Assembly (NCBI GenBank): GCA_947304355.1
Contig: CAMZAX010000025.1
Span: 1-33,104, forward strand
Source of the DNA: an uncultured Selenomonadales bacterium
GTDB taxonomy: Bacteria; Bacillota; Negativicutes; Selenomonadales; Selenomonadaceae
Length of the DNA: 33,104 nt
Direction of reading: 5' to 3'
The notes under the pieces are model-generated. The model ran no database searches. It had not been told where the DNA came from and saw nothing but the letters and a program-made list of their open reading frames with translations. Below are positions 23,895-31,936 of this stretch, piece after piece (positions within the stretch are counted from its first letter, which is position 1; each line of letters opens with the position of its first letter). Made by a program: the position numbers and the translations under genes.

Positions 23895-25386
23895 AGATAA
23901 TCGAAAGAGCCGGGATGCTCGGCATTGACAAGCAAGAGATTGACGCGCTCATTGCCAAGAAAAAATTCGTCGGGCTCAACAAGTCGCCGCGCATCGAAAA
24001 AGTTATCGTATCGCTCACGTCCTATAAGCCGCGAATCAATGACGTGAAGTACGCGGTTTACTCGTTGCTCAATCAGACGTTGCCGCCCGACAAGCTGATT
24101 TTGTGGCTCAATCCGGATTGCTTTCCCGCAACGCGAAAAAGATTTGCCGCGTGCCCTGCTCGATCTCCGCAAGTTCGGCTTGACAATCGATTGGTGCGAA
24201 AATATGCGCCCGTACAAAAAACTGATTCCCGTATTGGAAAAATATCCCGACGACATCATCGTCACGGCGGACGACGACATTTTCTATCGCCCCGACTGGC
24301 TCAAGATTCTTTATGACGAACATTTAAAAAGCCCGGATTGTCTTGTCGCGCATTACGGTTACAGAATACGACTTGATACTTTCGGCAAAGTTTATCCGCG
24401 CCAAAATTGGTATTGGCTGTTTACTCCGGGGCGTTCTTCGCCTGCCATGCTTGCCAATTCGTCGGGCACGGGGGGGGGAGGTATTACTAAAAAAATCGTT
24501 CTTTCATAATGATGTTTTACGACGCGAAATTTTTTTGCAAGCAGCACCGATTGACGATGAGCTTTGGTTTTGGGCGATGGCTGTTCTGAACGGAACGAAA
24601 ACTAAATTTCCGTTCGGCGCAATGAACAGAGTGATTTCCGTCGACCTTGACGAACAACAAAGTGATCGTACCTTGTGGAGTCAAAACAAAATAAAGAAAG
24701 ATTTCTGGTTGAGTAAAATTATCGAACATTATCCTGCGTTGCTCGAAACGCTGATTCGCGAAGCCGTCGAAAGCAAGCCATATCTTTCCGTAGTGATGGT
24801 CGTGCAAAATCCCGCCAACGTGTCCGCGTGCGTGCAAAACATCTTCGCGCAAAACTTCCCCGACTTTGAATTGATTCTGATTAATCTCGGTGCGCGTGTC
24901 GAAGTGCCGCCCCTGCCGACGAATTTCCACGTCGTGAATTATCCCGGCGGCTCGATCGGCGACGCGCTCAATCTCGGCTTGCGCAAAGCGGCGGGCGATT
25001 ACGTTCTGTTCGCGGACGAAAATGTTGTCTTCCCGCAAGGAGCACTCGACATAGCCGCGCAGGCTGCCGACAGCTCAAATGCCGACGTGATTCACTTTGC
25101 AGCGCACGTTCAGATTGAAGGCAACAACGGACGATTTGTTCTCGACGACGCGCCCGAATTGAAACGCGACCCGCCGACGCTCTTCGACGCACCGAAACAA
25201 ATTCGTGCCGCGCTGTGGTTTCAAAACAAGTTGAGCCGCCGTCTCGACACGAAAATTTTCAGGCGCGACTTTCTGCTTAAGCACGGAATAAATTTCGGCA
25301 ACGACCTCGCAGAATTTTCTTTCCAAGCACTGACGCAGACAGATAAATATTTGCTCGTGTCGCAAGCATTTTGTTTTTGCAAGTAA
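23891..25386 (+). pseudogene. Glycosyltransferase, two frameshifts (two-domain family 2-type)
   Basis: The ATG at 23891 overlaps the cobA-hemD stop and has TCGGAGG. The protein is split in three frames. The first piece runs to about 24125 (VIVSLTSYKPRINDVKYAVYSLLNQ). An extra C in the CCC at 24125-24127 shifts to a second frame (DLPRALLDLRKFGLTIDWCENM ... VTADDDIFYRPDW, a GT-A-like DxD). A G8 run at 24471-24478 then shifts to the third frame, which continues to the TAA at 25384 (SFFHNDVLRREIF ... SVVMVVQNPANVSACVQNI ... AAGDYVLFADEN). The restored product would be about 498 aa with two GT-A-like modules and no membrane segments. Predicted use is envelope or capsular glycan synthesis. Alternatives are sequencing errors in homopolymers, or phase variation at the G tract. 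Confidence 0.8.
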
Positions 25387-25405
25387 GCCGCTTATCTGGT
25401 ATGAT
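25377..25405 (+). promoter_or_regulatory. Promoter upstream of galU
   Basis: TTGCAA (25377-25382), a 17-base spacer and TATGAT (25400-25405) lie at the end of the glycosyltransferase gene, 34 bases before the galU start. Hence galU can be expressed independently of the broken gene. Confidence 0.55.
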
Positions 25406-25439
25406 TGAAAAAATTTTCACGCGAAGGGACGCGATAACC

Positions 25440-26330
25440 ATGAAAGTTCGCAAAGCCGTCATTCCTGCCGCCGGGCTCGGCACACGCTTCTTGCCCGCCA
25501 CCAAGTCTCAGCCCAAAGAGATGTTGCCGATTGTCGACAAGCCCACGATTCAATACATAATCGAAGAGGCCGCCGCCGCAGGCATTGAAGATATTATCGT
25601 CGTCACGGGGCGCAACAAGCGTTCGATTGAAGACCACTTCGACCGCTCCATTGAGCTTGAGCTTGAACTTGAACGCAAGGGCAAGGAAGAAATGTTGCAG
25701 TTGATACGCGCCATTCCCGAAATCGCCAACATACACTTCATCCGCCAAAAGCAACCGCTCGGTCTCGGTCACGCCGTCTTGACTGCCAGCCACTTCATCG
25801 GCGACGAACCCTTTGCCGTGTTGCTCGGCGACGACGTTGTTGTTGCGCGCAAGCCCGTCCTTCAGCAGATGGTTGAAGTTTTCAACGAATACAAGACTTC
25901 GATTCTCGGCGTGCAGGAAGTTGCCGAAGAAGTCGTTCACAAGTACGGCATCGTCGATTGCAAACACGTCGAGGGCGGCGTTTACAAAGTCAAAGATTTG
26001 GTTGAAAAGCCCGCGCTTGAAGAAGCCCCCAGCCGCATTGCAATCCTCGGACGCTACATTTTGACGCCGTCGATTTTCAAATACCTGGAGACGCAGGAAC
26101 CCGGCGCGGGCGGCGAAATTCAGCTGACCGACGGACTTAAACGCCTTGCCAAGAACGAGGCTATGTACGCTTACATTTTCAAGGGGCATCGCTACGACGT
26201 TGGCACCAAGACCGGCTTCCTGCAGGCGAATATCGAATGCGCCCTGCGCGACCCGCAAATCACCGACGACTTGAAAAGCTACCTTGCTGCCCTGCACGAC
26301 AACATGGAGCAAATGCTTGACTATGATTGA
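25440..26330 (+). CDS. galU: UTP-glucose-1-phosphate uridylyltransferase
   Basis: This 296-aa nucleotidyltransferase makes UDP-glucose from glucose-1-phosphate and UTP. The family signature AAGLGTRFLPATKSQPKEMLPIVDKP is at the N-terminus, with 'VLLGDDVV' in the middle and LVEKP and GRYILTP further on. ATG 25440 is preceded by AAGGGA. UDP-glucose feeds galactose interconversion and cell-surface polysaccharides, which fits the neighbouring glycosyltransferase and the glf gene downstream. It overlaps the next gene by 8 bases. Confidence 0.96.
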   Translation: MKVRKAVIPAAGLGTRFLPATKSQPKEMLPIVDKPTIQYIIEEAAAAGIEDIIVVTGRNKRSIEDHFDRSIELELELERKGKEEMLQLIRAIPEIANIHFIRQKQPLGLGHAVLTASHFIGDEPFAVLLGDDVVVARKPVLQQMVEVFNEYKTSILGVQEVAEEVVHKYGIVDCKHVEGGVYKVKDLVEKPALEEAPSRIAILGRYILTPSIFKYLETQEPGAGGEIQLTDGLKRLAKNEAMYAYIFKGHRYDVGTKTGFLQANIECALRDPQITDDLKSYLAALHDNMEQMLDYD

Positions 26331-27453
26331 GCTGATACCGAACACGAATCGCGGCGCGGCAGTCGATACGTCCGCTTACGGCTTCGACGCCACGGCAAAC
26401 GTCCGCCGCCTGCACGAATCGCTTGACGCCTACAACGTCACTCCGCTGATTGAACTGAAAAATTTTAAAGGTGTCCGCTCGATTTTTGTTAAGGACGAAT
26501 CGCACCGCTTCGGGCTCAAGGCGTTCAAAGGGCTCGGCGGCATTTGGGCGATTTACTGCGTCATAAGCCGCGAACTCGGCTTGACCAACCCGACGCTCGA
26601 AGAAATCTTTCAACACCGCGACAGGCTCGCCGACATGACGTTCGTGACGACGACCGACGGCAATCACGGCAAAGGCGTTTCATGGGCGGCGGGGCTCTTC
26701 GGTTGCAAGTCGTTCGTGTTCATGCCGCGCGGCACCGTCGAAGTCAGGGCGCAGGCGATTCGCGACGCAGGCTCCGCCATGGTCGAAATAACCGATTTAA
26801 GTTACGACGACTGCGTTAAGTACACGGCGCGCCTTGCGGCAGAAAATCATTGGCATTTGATTCAAGACACGTCGTGGGCGGGCTACGAAGACATTCCCGC
26901 GCAGATTATGCTCGGCTACACCACTCTTGCTTACGAGGCGTTGGCGCAGATGAATTGGCGGCGACCGACGCATATTTTCTTGCAAGCGGGTGTTGGCTCG
27001 ATGGCGGGCGCGATTGCCGCAGTCTTCGCCGAAACGTTCAAGAACAACCCGCCGCGAATCACAATCATTGAACCGACGGAGGTTGCCTGCTTTTACGAGA
27101 CTATGCGCGTTGGCGACGGGCTGATTCATTCGGCGACGGGCAACGGGCTCACGATGATGGCGGGCTTGAATTGCGCTACGCCCTGTGAAATCGCGTGGAA
27201 GATTCTGCGTTACTATGCCGCCGACACCGCTGCGATAACCGACGACATTGCTGCCGACGCCATTCAACAACTTGCCAAGTACGGAATCGTTTCGGGCGAA
27301 TCGGGCTGCGCAGGTTTCGCGCTCGCCAACGCCGCTCTCGACTCGCCCGAATTGCGCCGCGCACTCGAACTGGACGAGGACTCGATTGTTTTCGTTATCA
27401 ACACGGAAGGCGCGACTGACCCCGACAATTATCAATGCATAGTAAGAAGGTGA
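26323..27453 (+). CDS. ygeX: Diaminopropionate ammonia-lyase
   Basis: This 376-aa PLP enzyme converts 2,3-diaminopropionate to pyruvate and two ammonia. PLP lysine K69 lies in FGLKAFKGLGG, and D112 (TTDGNHGKG) and D182 (QDTSWAGY) match the two catalytic aspartates of the E. coli enzyme with consistent spacing. The glycine loop LQAGVGSMAGAIAAVF binds the PLP phosphate. ATG 26323 overlaps the galU stop, with no strong RBS, so translation is probably coupled to galU. The following genes encode an exported binding protein and an amino-acid symporter, which suggests a catabolic unit that imports the substrate. Other fold-type II lyases (threonine dehydratase-like) are less likely because of the specific spacing. 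Confidence 0.9.
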   Translation: MIELIPNTNRGAAVDTSAYGFDATANVRRLHESLDAYNVTPLIELKNFKGVRSIFVKDESHRFGLKAFKGLGGIWAIYCVISRELGLTNPTLEEIFQHRDRLADMTFVTTTDGNHGKGVSWAAGLFGCKSFVFMPRGTVEVRAQAIRDAGSAMVEITDLSYDDCVKYTARLAAENHWHLIQDTSWAGYEDIPAQIMLGYTTLAYEALAQMNWRRPTHIFLQAGVGSMAGAIAAVFAETFKNNPPRITIIEPTEVACFYETMRVGDGLIHSATGNGLTMMAGLNCATPCEIAWKILRYYAADTAAITDDIAADAIQQLAKYGIVSGESGCAGFALANAALDSPELRRALELDEDSIVFVINTEGATDPDNYQCIVRR

Positions 27454-27459
27454 TTAACA

Positions 27460-28482
27460 ATGAGAAAATTTTTGTTGGCAATAATCTTGTCCCTTGTCCT
27501 TTGTCCCTTGTCCCTTGCAGTTACCGGTTGCGGCGGCGGCGAACAATCCGCCAAACACGACACGCGCCTGGGCACGGGCGGCACGGGCGGCATGTATTAC
27601 GCTTACGGCACAGAGCTTGCGAAGTTGTTGCAAGCCGACAGCAAGGGCTACGCGCTCGACGTGAAGACGACTGCGGGCTCCGCCGCCAACTTGCGGCTCC
27701 TGCGCGAGAAATTCCTTGACGCGGCGATTGTCCAGAGCGACACGCTGTCCAATGCGATTCACGGGCTCGGCGTCTTCGCGGCGGCGGGCGAAGGTTACGG
27801 CTACGCGGCTGTCGCGGGGCTTTACACCGAGGCTTGTCAAATCGTCGTCGCAAAAGATTCGGACATCATGACTGTCAGCGATCTTGTCGGCAGAAGAGTA
27901 TCCGTCGGCGAACGCGAATCGGGCGTCCTAAACAATGCCGAACAGATTCTTATGGCGCACGGGCTTACGTTGGAGATGATTCAGCCGCTGTACATGTCGT
28001 TCACCGAGGCGGCAGACGCACTCAACGACGGACAGGTTGACGCGTTCTTTATCACGGCAGGCGCGCCCACTGCGGCAATCGATGCCTTGGCGAGCAAAAA
28101 AGAAATCCGCTTGCTGTCTATCGCTCCCGAAATTCAAAACAACATGATGAAACTGTACAAGGGTTACACGCGTTGCACAATTTCCGCCGGCAGTTATCCC
28201 GGTCAAGCCGAAGACGTTCAGACTATCGGCGTCAAAGCCGTCTTGGTCGCGAGCACCGATTTGAAAGACGACTACGTTGCTTACCTTACCGAGTTCATTA
28301 TAAAGAACGCCGCAAACTTGCCGCACCCCAACAAGGACGCGGACTTCAGCACCGCCTATGCCGTGCAAGACATTCCGTCGAGCTTCCACGCGGGCGCGGC
28401 TAAGTTTTACGAGACGCAGGGCGTGAAAGTCAACGTCTACAGCGGCAAATCAAGCGAGACCGTTAAAGCAAGTCAAGACTAA
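27460..28482 (+). CDS. TAXI-family solute-binding lipoprotein
   Basis: This 340-aa protein has a lipoprotein signal peptide with lipobox VTGC (C24), so it is membrane-anchored outside the cytoplasm. The mature part shows the TAXI TRAP receptor features: LGTGGTGGMYYAYGTELAKLL, TTAGSAANLRLL, AIVQSDT, DLVGRRVSVGERESG and FFITAGAPTAAI. The family binds glutamate-like or other carboxylated ligands. No TRAP permease (DctM/DctQ-like) is present; the next gene is a GltS-type symporter. The signal peptide h-region is partly encoded by a 7-nt tandem repeat. Start ATG 27460 has AAGGTG and lies 6 bases after the lyase stop. Confidence 0.93.
   Translation: MRKFLLAIILSLVLCPLSLAVTGCGGGEQSAKHDTRLGTGGTGGMYYAYGTELAKLLQADSKGYALDVKTTAGSAANLRLLREKFLDAAIVQSDTLSNAIHGLGVFAAAGEGYGYAAVAGLYTEACQIVVAKDSDIMTVSDLVGRRVSVGERESGVLNNAEQILMAHGLTLEMIQPLYMSFTEAADALNDGQVDAFFITAGAPTAAIDALASKKEIRLLSIAPEIQNNMMKLYKGYTRCTISAGSYPGQAEDVQTIGVKAVLVASTDLKDDYVAYLTEFIIKNAANLPHPNKDADFSTAYAVQDIPSSFHAGAAKFYETQGVKVNVYSGKSSETVKASQD
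27486..27516 (+). repeat. 7-nt tandem repeat (TTGTCCC), copy D, inside a signal-peptide coding region
   Basis: Four units (one with CCT for CCC) lie in the coding sequence for residues of about 10-19 of the TAXI lipoprotein and give the hydrophobic series LSLVLCPLSL. The unit is not a multiple of three, so each repeat shifts frame and yet still encodes hydrophobic residues. Confidence 0.85.
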
Positions 28483-28495
28483 AGGAGGCTGCCAC

Positions 28496-29686
28496 ATGTA
28501 TACGCTTGAATTCAACATGTACCAGACGCTTGCTGTGGCGGTCGTCATGCTTTACGTCGGCACGCTCCTCAAGCGTCAAATCCAATTCCTTGAAACGTTT
28601 TGTATCCCGTCGCCGGTTGTGGGCGGGCTGCTCTTTGCAATCGTAAGTTGTATTCTTTATACGTCGGGCGTCATTGCCTTCGCCTTCGACGAGACGCTGA
28701 AAAATGTTTGCATGGTCGCATTCTTTACGTCGGTAGGCTTTCAAGCGAACGTCAAGATACTCAAAAGCGGCGGCGTCGCGCTGATGATTTTCCTCGGTTG
28801 TGTCTGCGCGCTGATTTTCTGCCAAAACTTTTTGGCGGTCGCGCTGTCGAAGGTCTTGGACATCAGCCCGTTTATCGGACTGTGCACGGGCTCAATCTCA
28901 ATGGTCGGCGGACACGGCACGGCAGGTGCGTTCGGTCCGGTGCTTGAAGACTTGGGGCTTGTCGGCGCAACCACGCTCTGCACGGCTGCGGCGACGTTCG
29001 GTTTGGTCGCGGGCTCGTTGATGGGCGGTCCCCTCGGTCGTCGATTGATTCTCGGCAAAGATTTGCTCAAGACCGCAGTGCAAGCTGACGACACGCCGCT
29101 TGTCGAAGAGGAAAAGAAACACGAACGCTCCGTTAGTATGTACGCGCCCGCCGCTTACCAGTTGGCAATCGCAATGGGCGCGGGCACCGTCGTTTCAATG
29201 CTGTTGTCGAAAACCGGCATGACGTTTCCCGTGTATATCGGCGCAATGATCGTCGCGGCGATTATGCGCAACTGGAGCGAATTCACGGGCTCTTTCACCG
29301 TGCACATCGGCGAAATAAACGACATCGGCGGCATATGCCTTTCGCTGTTCCTCGGCATTGCAATGATAACGCTTAAGCTGTGGCAGTTGGCTGAACTTGC
29401 TTTGCCGCTGGTGGTGCTTTTGGTCGGGCAGACGACGCTTATGTTCCTGTTCGCCTACTTCGTGATATTCAACGTTCTTGGTCGCGATTACGACGCGGCG
29501 ATTTTGTCGGCGGGCTCTTGCGGCTTCGGCATGGGCGCGACGCCCAACGCAATGGCCAACATGCAAGTCTTGACGAGCAAATTCGCGCCGTCGGTCAAAG
29601 CTTACATACTCGTTCCGATTGTCGGCTCCATGTTCGCCGATTTCATCAACAGCTTGACGATTACGTTTTTCATAAACTTCATATGA
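28496..29686 (+). CDS. gltS: Sodium/glutamate symporter, GltS (ESS) family
   Basis: This 396-aa inner-membrane protein has about 10 hydrophobic helices in two inverted halves. The two re-entrant-loop signatures of the family are present: GGHGTAGAFGP in the first half and GFGMGATPNAMANM in the second. A charged cytoplasmic loop (EEEKKHERS) lies between the halves. The usual substrate is glutamate with Na+. ATG 28496 follows AAAGGAGG and is 13 bases after the TAXI gene. Pairing with a TAXI binding lipoprotein instead of a TRAP permease is unusual. Confidence 0.93.
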   Translation: MYTLEFNMYQTLAVAVVMLYVGTLLKRQIQFLETFCIPSPVVGGLLFAIVSCILYTSGVIAFAFDETLKNVCMVAFFTSVGFQANVKILKSGGVALMIFLGCVCALIFCQNFLAVALSKVLDISPFIGLCTGSISMVGGHGTAGAFGPVLEDLGLVGATTLCTAAATFGLVAGSLMGGPLGRRLILGKDLLKTAVQADDTPLVEEEKKHERSVSMYAPAAYQLAIAMGAGTVVSMLLSKTGMTFPVYIGAMIVAAIMRNWSEFTGSFTVHIGEINDIGGICLSLFLGIAMITLKLWQLAELALPLVVLLVGQTTLMFLFAYFVIFNVLGRDYDAAILSAGSCGFGMGATPNAMANMQVLTSKFAPSVKAYILVPIVGSMFADFINSLTITFFINFI

Positions 29687-29704
29687 GGAAGGAAGTCCTT
29701 TAAA

Positions 29705-29923
29705 TTGTTTGACAGAGGCATGAGCAACGAGCAATTCAATTCGCACCTTGAGACGCTTGCCAAGCTTATCGAAGCGGATGCGAAGACCGTCGCAGACGCC
29801 GCGCAGATTGTTCGCGACGCCAAGATTGACACGTCGAAGGAAGAACACATAAACGCTTCGTTCAACTTCGTGGCAGAGAATTTGGCATTGCCCGAAGTCC
29901 ACGTTGAGAAAAGCAATTCGTAA
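29705..29923 (+). CDS. Small hypothetical soluble protein, 72 aa
   Basis: Start TTG 29705 is supported by GAGGAAGGAAG at 29685-29695; an in-frame ATG at 29720 has poor RBS spacing. The product is acidic, alpha-helical and possibly coiled-coil (SNEQFNSHLETLAKLIEADAK). It has no signal peptide or membrane helix. It follows gltS by 18 bases and precedes a terminator, so it closes the same transcript. I do not recognise the family. It may be a regulatory partner of the symporter or an unrelated passenger. Confidence 0.6.
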   Translation: MFDRGMSNEQFNSHLETLAKLIEADAKTVADAAQIVRDAKIDTSKEEHINASFNFVAENLALPEVHVEKSNS

Positions 29924-29940
29924 TGCGAAATGCGCAATTA

Positions 29941-29984
29941 AAAATCCCCGCCGCTGAGCGTGAGTGACGGGGAAAATTTTTTTT
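29941..29984. terminator. Bidirectional terminator between the gltS unit and glf
   Basis: CCCCG (29946-29950) pairs with CGGGG (29968-29972) around an inner GCTGAGC region, with AAAATTTTTTTT on the + side and ATTTTTAA when read on the - side. Confidence 0.75.
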
Positions 29985-29986
29985 GC

Positions 29987-31123
29987 TCAGTTAAGCGCGT
30001 CGAACACATCCAACGCCCGCTTAACTGCGTCGTCGATGTCGTAGTAGCGATACTCGGCAAGCCGCCCGACCGCCGTGACGTTTTTGAAGCGCGCAAGCTC
30101 CGCCGAATATTTTTCGTAAGCCGCCCGCGCCTCGTCCGTAAACAGCGGATAATACGGCTCATTGACGCCCGCGACGTAAGCTTGAGGGTATTCACGCAAA
30201 ATCGTCGTGCGCGGCGACTGCGCGGGGTGTATCTGCTTGAACTCGGTTATGCGCGTGAAATCGTAATTGTTCGGGTAGTTGACGACGGGTGCCGATTGAA
30301 ACTTCTCCGCGTCGACCGAATCGAATTGCATGTCAATACTGCGGTAGGGCAATTCGCCGAATCGCTTATCGAACAACTCGTCAAGCTGTCCCGTGTAAAT
30401 CAGTTGCCCGTCGAAGCGTTGACCGAACAAGAAAATTTCTTCGCCGCGCAGAGCCGTGACTTCGTGAAAGTCGGTGTTGAGCATGAGCTTGATATTTTTA
30501 TGCGCAAGCATGTTTTCGACGAGCCGCGTGTATCCGAACTTCGGCATTGCTTGAAAGCGGTCGTTAAAATATCTGTCGTCGCGCCCCACGAACACCGGCA
30601 CCCGCGCCGTCACCGCCCCGGAGATTTTTTCGGGCGACAAGCCCCATTGCTTTTCGGAGTAGTGCAGGAAAATTTTTTCGTAGACGAAATCCGCCAAGAA
30701 CTGCAAATCAGCGTCGGCGGATTTTTTCAGTTCGAGTATCGGAATTTTTTTCCCGTAATCGAAAGTTCGCAGCAACGCCGCCTCCAGCTTGTCCGCCGTG
30801 CTCTGCGGGAAGACCTCGCGCAACGTGTTCAGGTTGAAGGGTATCGGGACGGGTTTGCCGTCGATTACCGCCTTGACGCGATGAAAATATAAATGCCACG
30901 GCGTGAAGCGCGACAGATATTCCCAAACCTGCGCGTCGTCGGTGTGGAACAGGTGCGGCCCGTATTTGTGAATCAGAATGCCGTTGGCGTCGACCTCGTC
31001 GTAACAGTTGCCTTCCACGTGCCGCCGCCGTTCGATAAGCAAAACTTTCTTGCCGCTTGACGCGAAACGCTCCGCCAGTGTCGCGCCCGCCATGCCCGCG
31101 CCGATTATTACAACTTCAAACAT
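29987..31123 (-). CDS. glf: UDP-galactopyranose mutase
   Basis: This 378-aa flavoenzyme interconverts UDP-galactopyranose and UDP-galactofuranose, the donor for galactofuranose-containing surface glycans. The N-terminal FAD-binding motif is VVIIGAGMAGATLAERFA, followed by LLIERRRHVEGNCYD. Further landmarks are HKYGPHLFHT (substrate/FAD region), YNLNTL-like PIPFNLNTL, and VVNYPNNYDFTRITEFKQ. ATG 31123 is preceded by GGAGG; the frame is open further upstream but without homology. UDP-Gal supply links it to galU nearby. Confidence 0.96.
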   Translation of the reverse strand: MFEVVIIGAGMAGATLAERFASSGKKVLLIERRRHVEGNCYDEVDANGILIHKYGPHLFHTDDAQVWEYLSRFTPWHLYFHRVKAVIDGKPVPIPFNLNTLREVFPQSTADKLEAALLRTFDYGKKIPILELKKSADADLQFLADFVYEKIFLHYSEKQWGLSPEKISGAVTARVPVFVGRDDRYFNDRFQAMPKFGYTRLVENMLAHKNIKLMLNTDFHEVTALRGEEIFLFGQRFDGQLIYTGQLDELFDKRFGELPYRSIDMQFDSVDAEKFQSAPVVNYPNNYDFTRITEFKQIHPAQSPRTTILREYPQAYVAGVNEPYYPLFTDEARAAYEKYSAELARFKNVTAVGRLAEYRYYDIDDAVKRALDVFDALN

Positions 31124-31262
31124 GTAATTGCCTCCGTGTGAAATACTTTCAGATTTTTTTCTGTCGAGTTCGCATCCGACTCCCGGGAATTTTGGATGAA
31201 AATGCCCGATTTGGTTGCCGTGGCAACGTTTTGGAAATTTCGCTTTCAGATTGTTTGCCGCA

Positions 31263-31577
31263 TTAATCGGCGTCTTCGTCGATCGTCTCAATCAAGAAAC
31301 TCACGGGACGAAAGCCGTCGTTGCAGGACAGCAACGCGCTCTTCGGATTTTTCATCCAGCCGTCGTAAAAATTTTCCGCGCCGTGCGACAACGCCATAAC
31401 AAACGGCGACAACGTCTCCCACGCGCTCAGGCAGAAACCGTCGGGACGTGACCAACCGTTCGCGATAAAAACTTGACCCTCCGCCATGTCGCACGGGTTC
31501 TCCAGCGGATTTTCGTAACGCGCAATCAAATCGTCGTGGCGAACCTTCCGCAACACCGTAATTCGGACGCGTTTCAT
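31263..31577 (-). CDS. TIGR04076-family protein
   Basis: This 104-aa protein begins MKRVRITVLRKVRHDDLI and has EGQVFIANGWSRPDGFCLSAWETLSPFVMALSHG, GWMKNPKSALLSCNDGFRPVSF and a C-terminal acidic tail, matching the small conserved-protein family TIGR04076 as I recall it. Cysteines are at about 29, 49 and 85. The function is not known; homologues are often near oxidoreductases in anaerobes. ATG 31577 follows AAGGAG. It is followed by glf after 139 bases with no clear promoter, so the two may be co-transcribed. Confidence 0.8.
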   Translation of the reverse strand: MKRVRITVLRKVRHDDLIARYENPLENPCDMAEGQVFIANGWSRPDGFCLSAWETLSPFVMALSHGAENFYDGWMKNPKSALLSCNDGFRPVSFLIETIDEDAD

Positions 31578-31936
31578 TGTAACACTCCTTTCAAAGCGAA
31601 ACAGCCGACCTGCGGTGGCCGACTGTTTTTTTATTTAAGCGGTTGATTCTTTTCGGTGAGGATAGTTCCTCATGATTTATCGATTGAATTCTTGCCGGCG
31701 ACGCTCGTTTGAGCCGCCCCGTCTCGATATTCCGATTTATGTGATGCGCCTTTGTCGACGCGGTGTTTTTTCTTTCAACAATCTTTATATCGTGATTTTA
31801 GGGCGGCTTCTTTAGACAAAATCAAGCGTTAAATTAGAATTGCGTTAAAAAAATTGCAGAAATAAATCACGCTACAACGCGATTTGTGCGCATTAACGCT
31901 GATTTTGAAAACGTAGACACAAAAGTCTCGTTGCTT
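31578..31936. other. Spacer with hairpin, AT-rich repeats and one weak small ORF
   Basis: No known gene is recognisable. A hairpin-forming block lies at about 31602-31632: in minus-strand RNA AAACAG..CGGCC pairs with GGTCGGCTGTTT using two G-U pairs, and the + strand side is followed by TTTTTTT. A GAGGA/TCCTC inverted repeat at 31658-31671 covers the RBS of the small ORF at 31672. The 31816-31936 part is AT-rich with GCGTTAAA at two places, TTAACGC once, and an 8-bp inverted repeat (31864-31885, AAATCACG / CGCGATTT, one wobble). The last elements could be an operator for the SIMPL gene region, but they lie downstream of that gene. Confidence 0.4.
31672..31815 (+). CDS. Possible small arginine-rich ORF, 47 aa
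   Basis: ATG 31672 is 10 bases after GAGG (within a GAGGA-TAGT-TCCTC hairpin), and the ORF ends with TAG at 31813-31815. The product is basic at the N-terminal part (RRRSFEPPRLDIPIY) and hydrophobic at the C-terminal part (NNLYIVILGRLL). No family is recognised. It may instead be a non-coding or repeat element that happens to be open. Confidence 0.3.
   Translation: MIYRLNSCRRRSFEPPRLDIPIYVMRLCRRGVFSFNNLYIVILGRLL

Noticed and set aside
24125..24478. Programmed ribosomal frameshifting in the glycosyltransferase
   Set aside because: Neither site has a slippery heptamer followed by a stem-loop, and two shifts in one gene are more simply explained by homopolymer errors, mutation or slippage.
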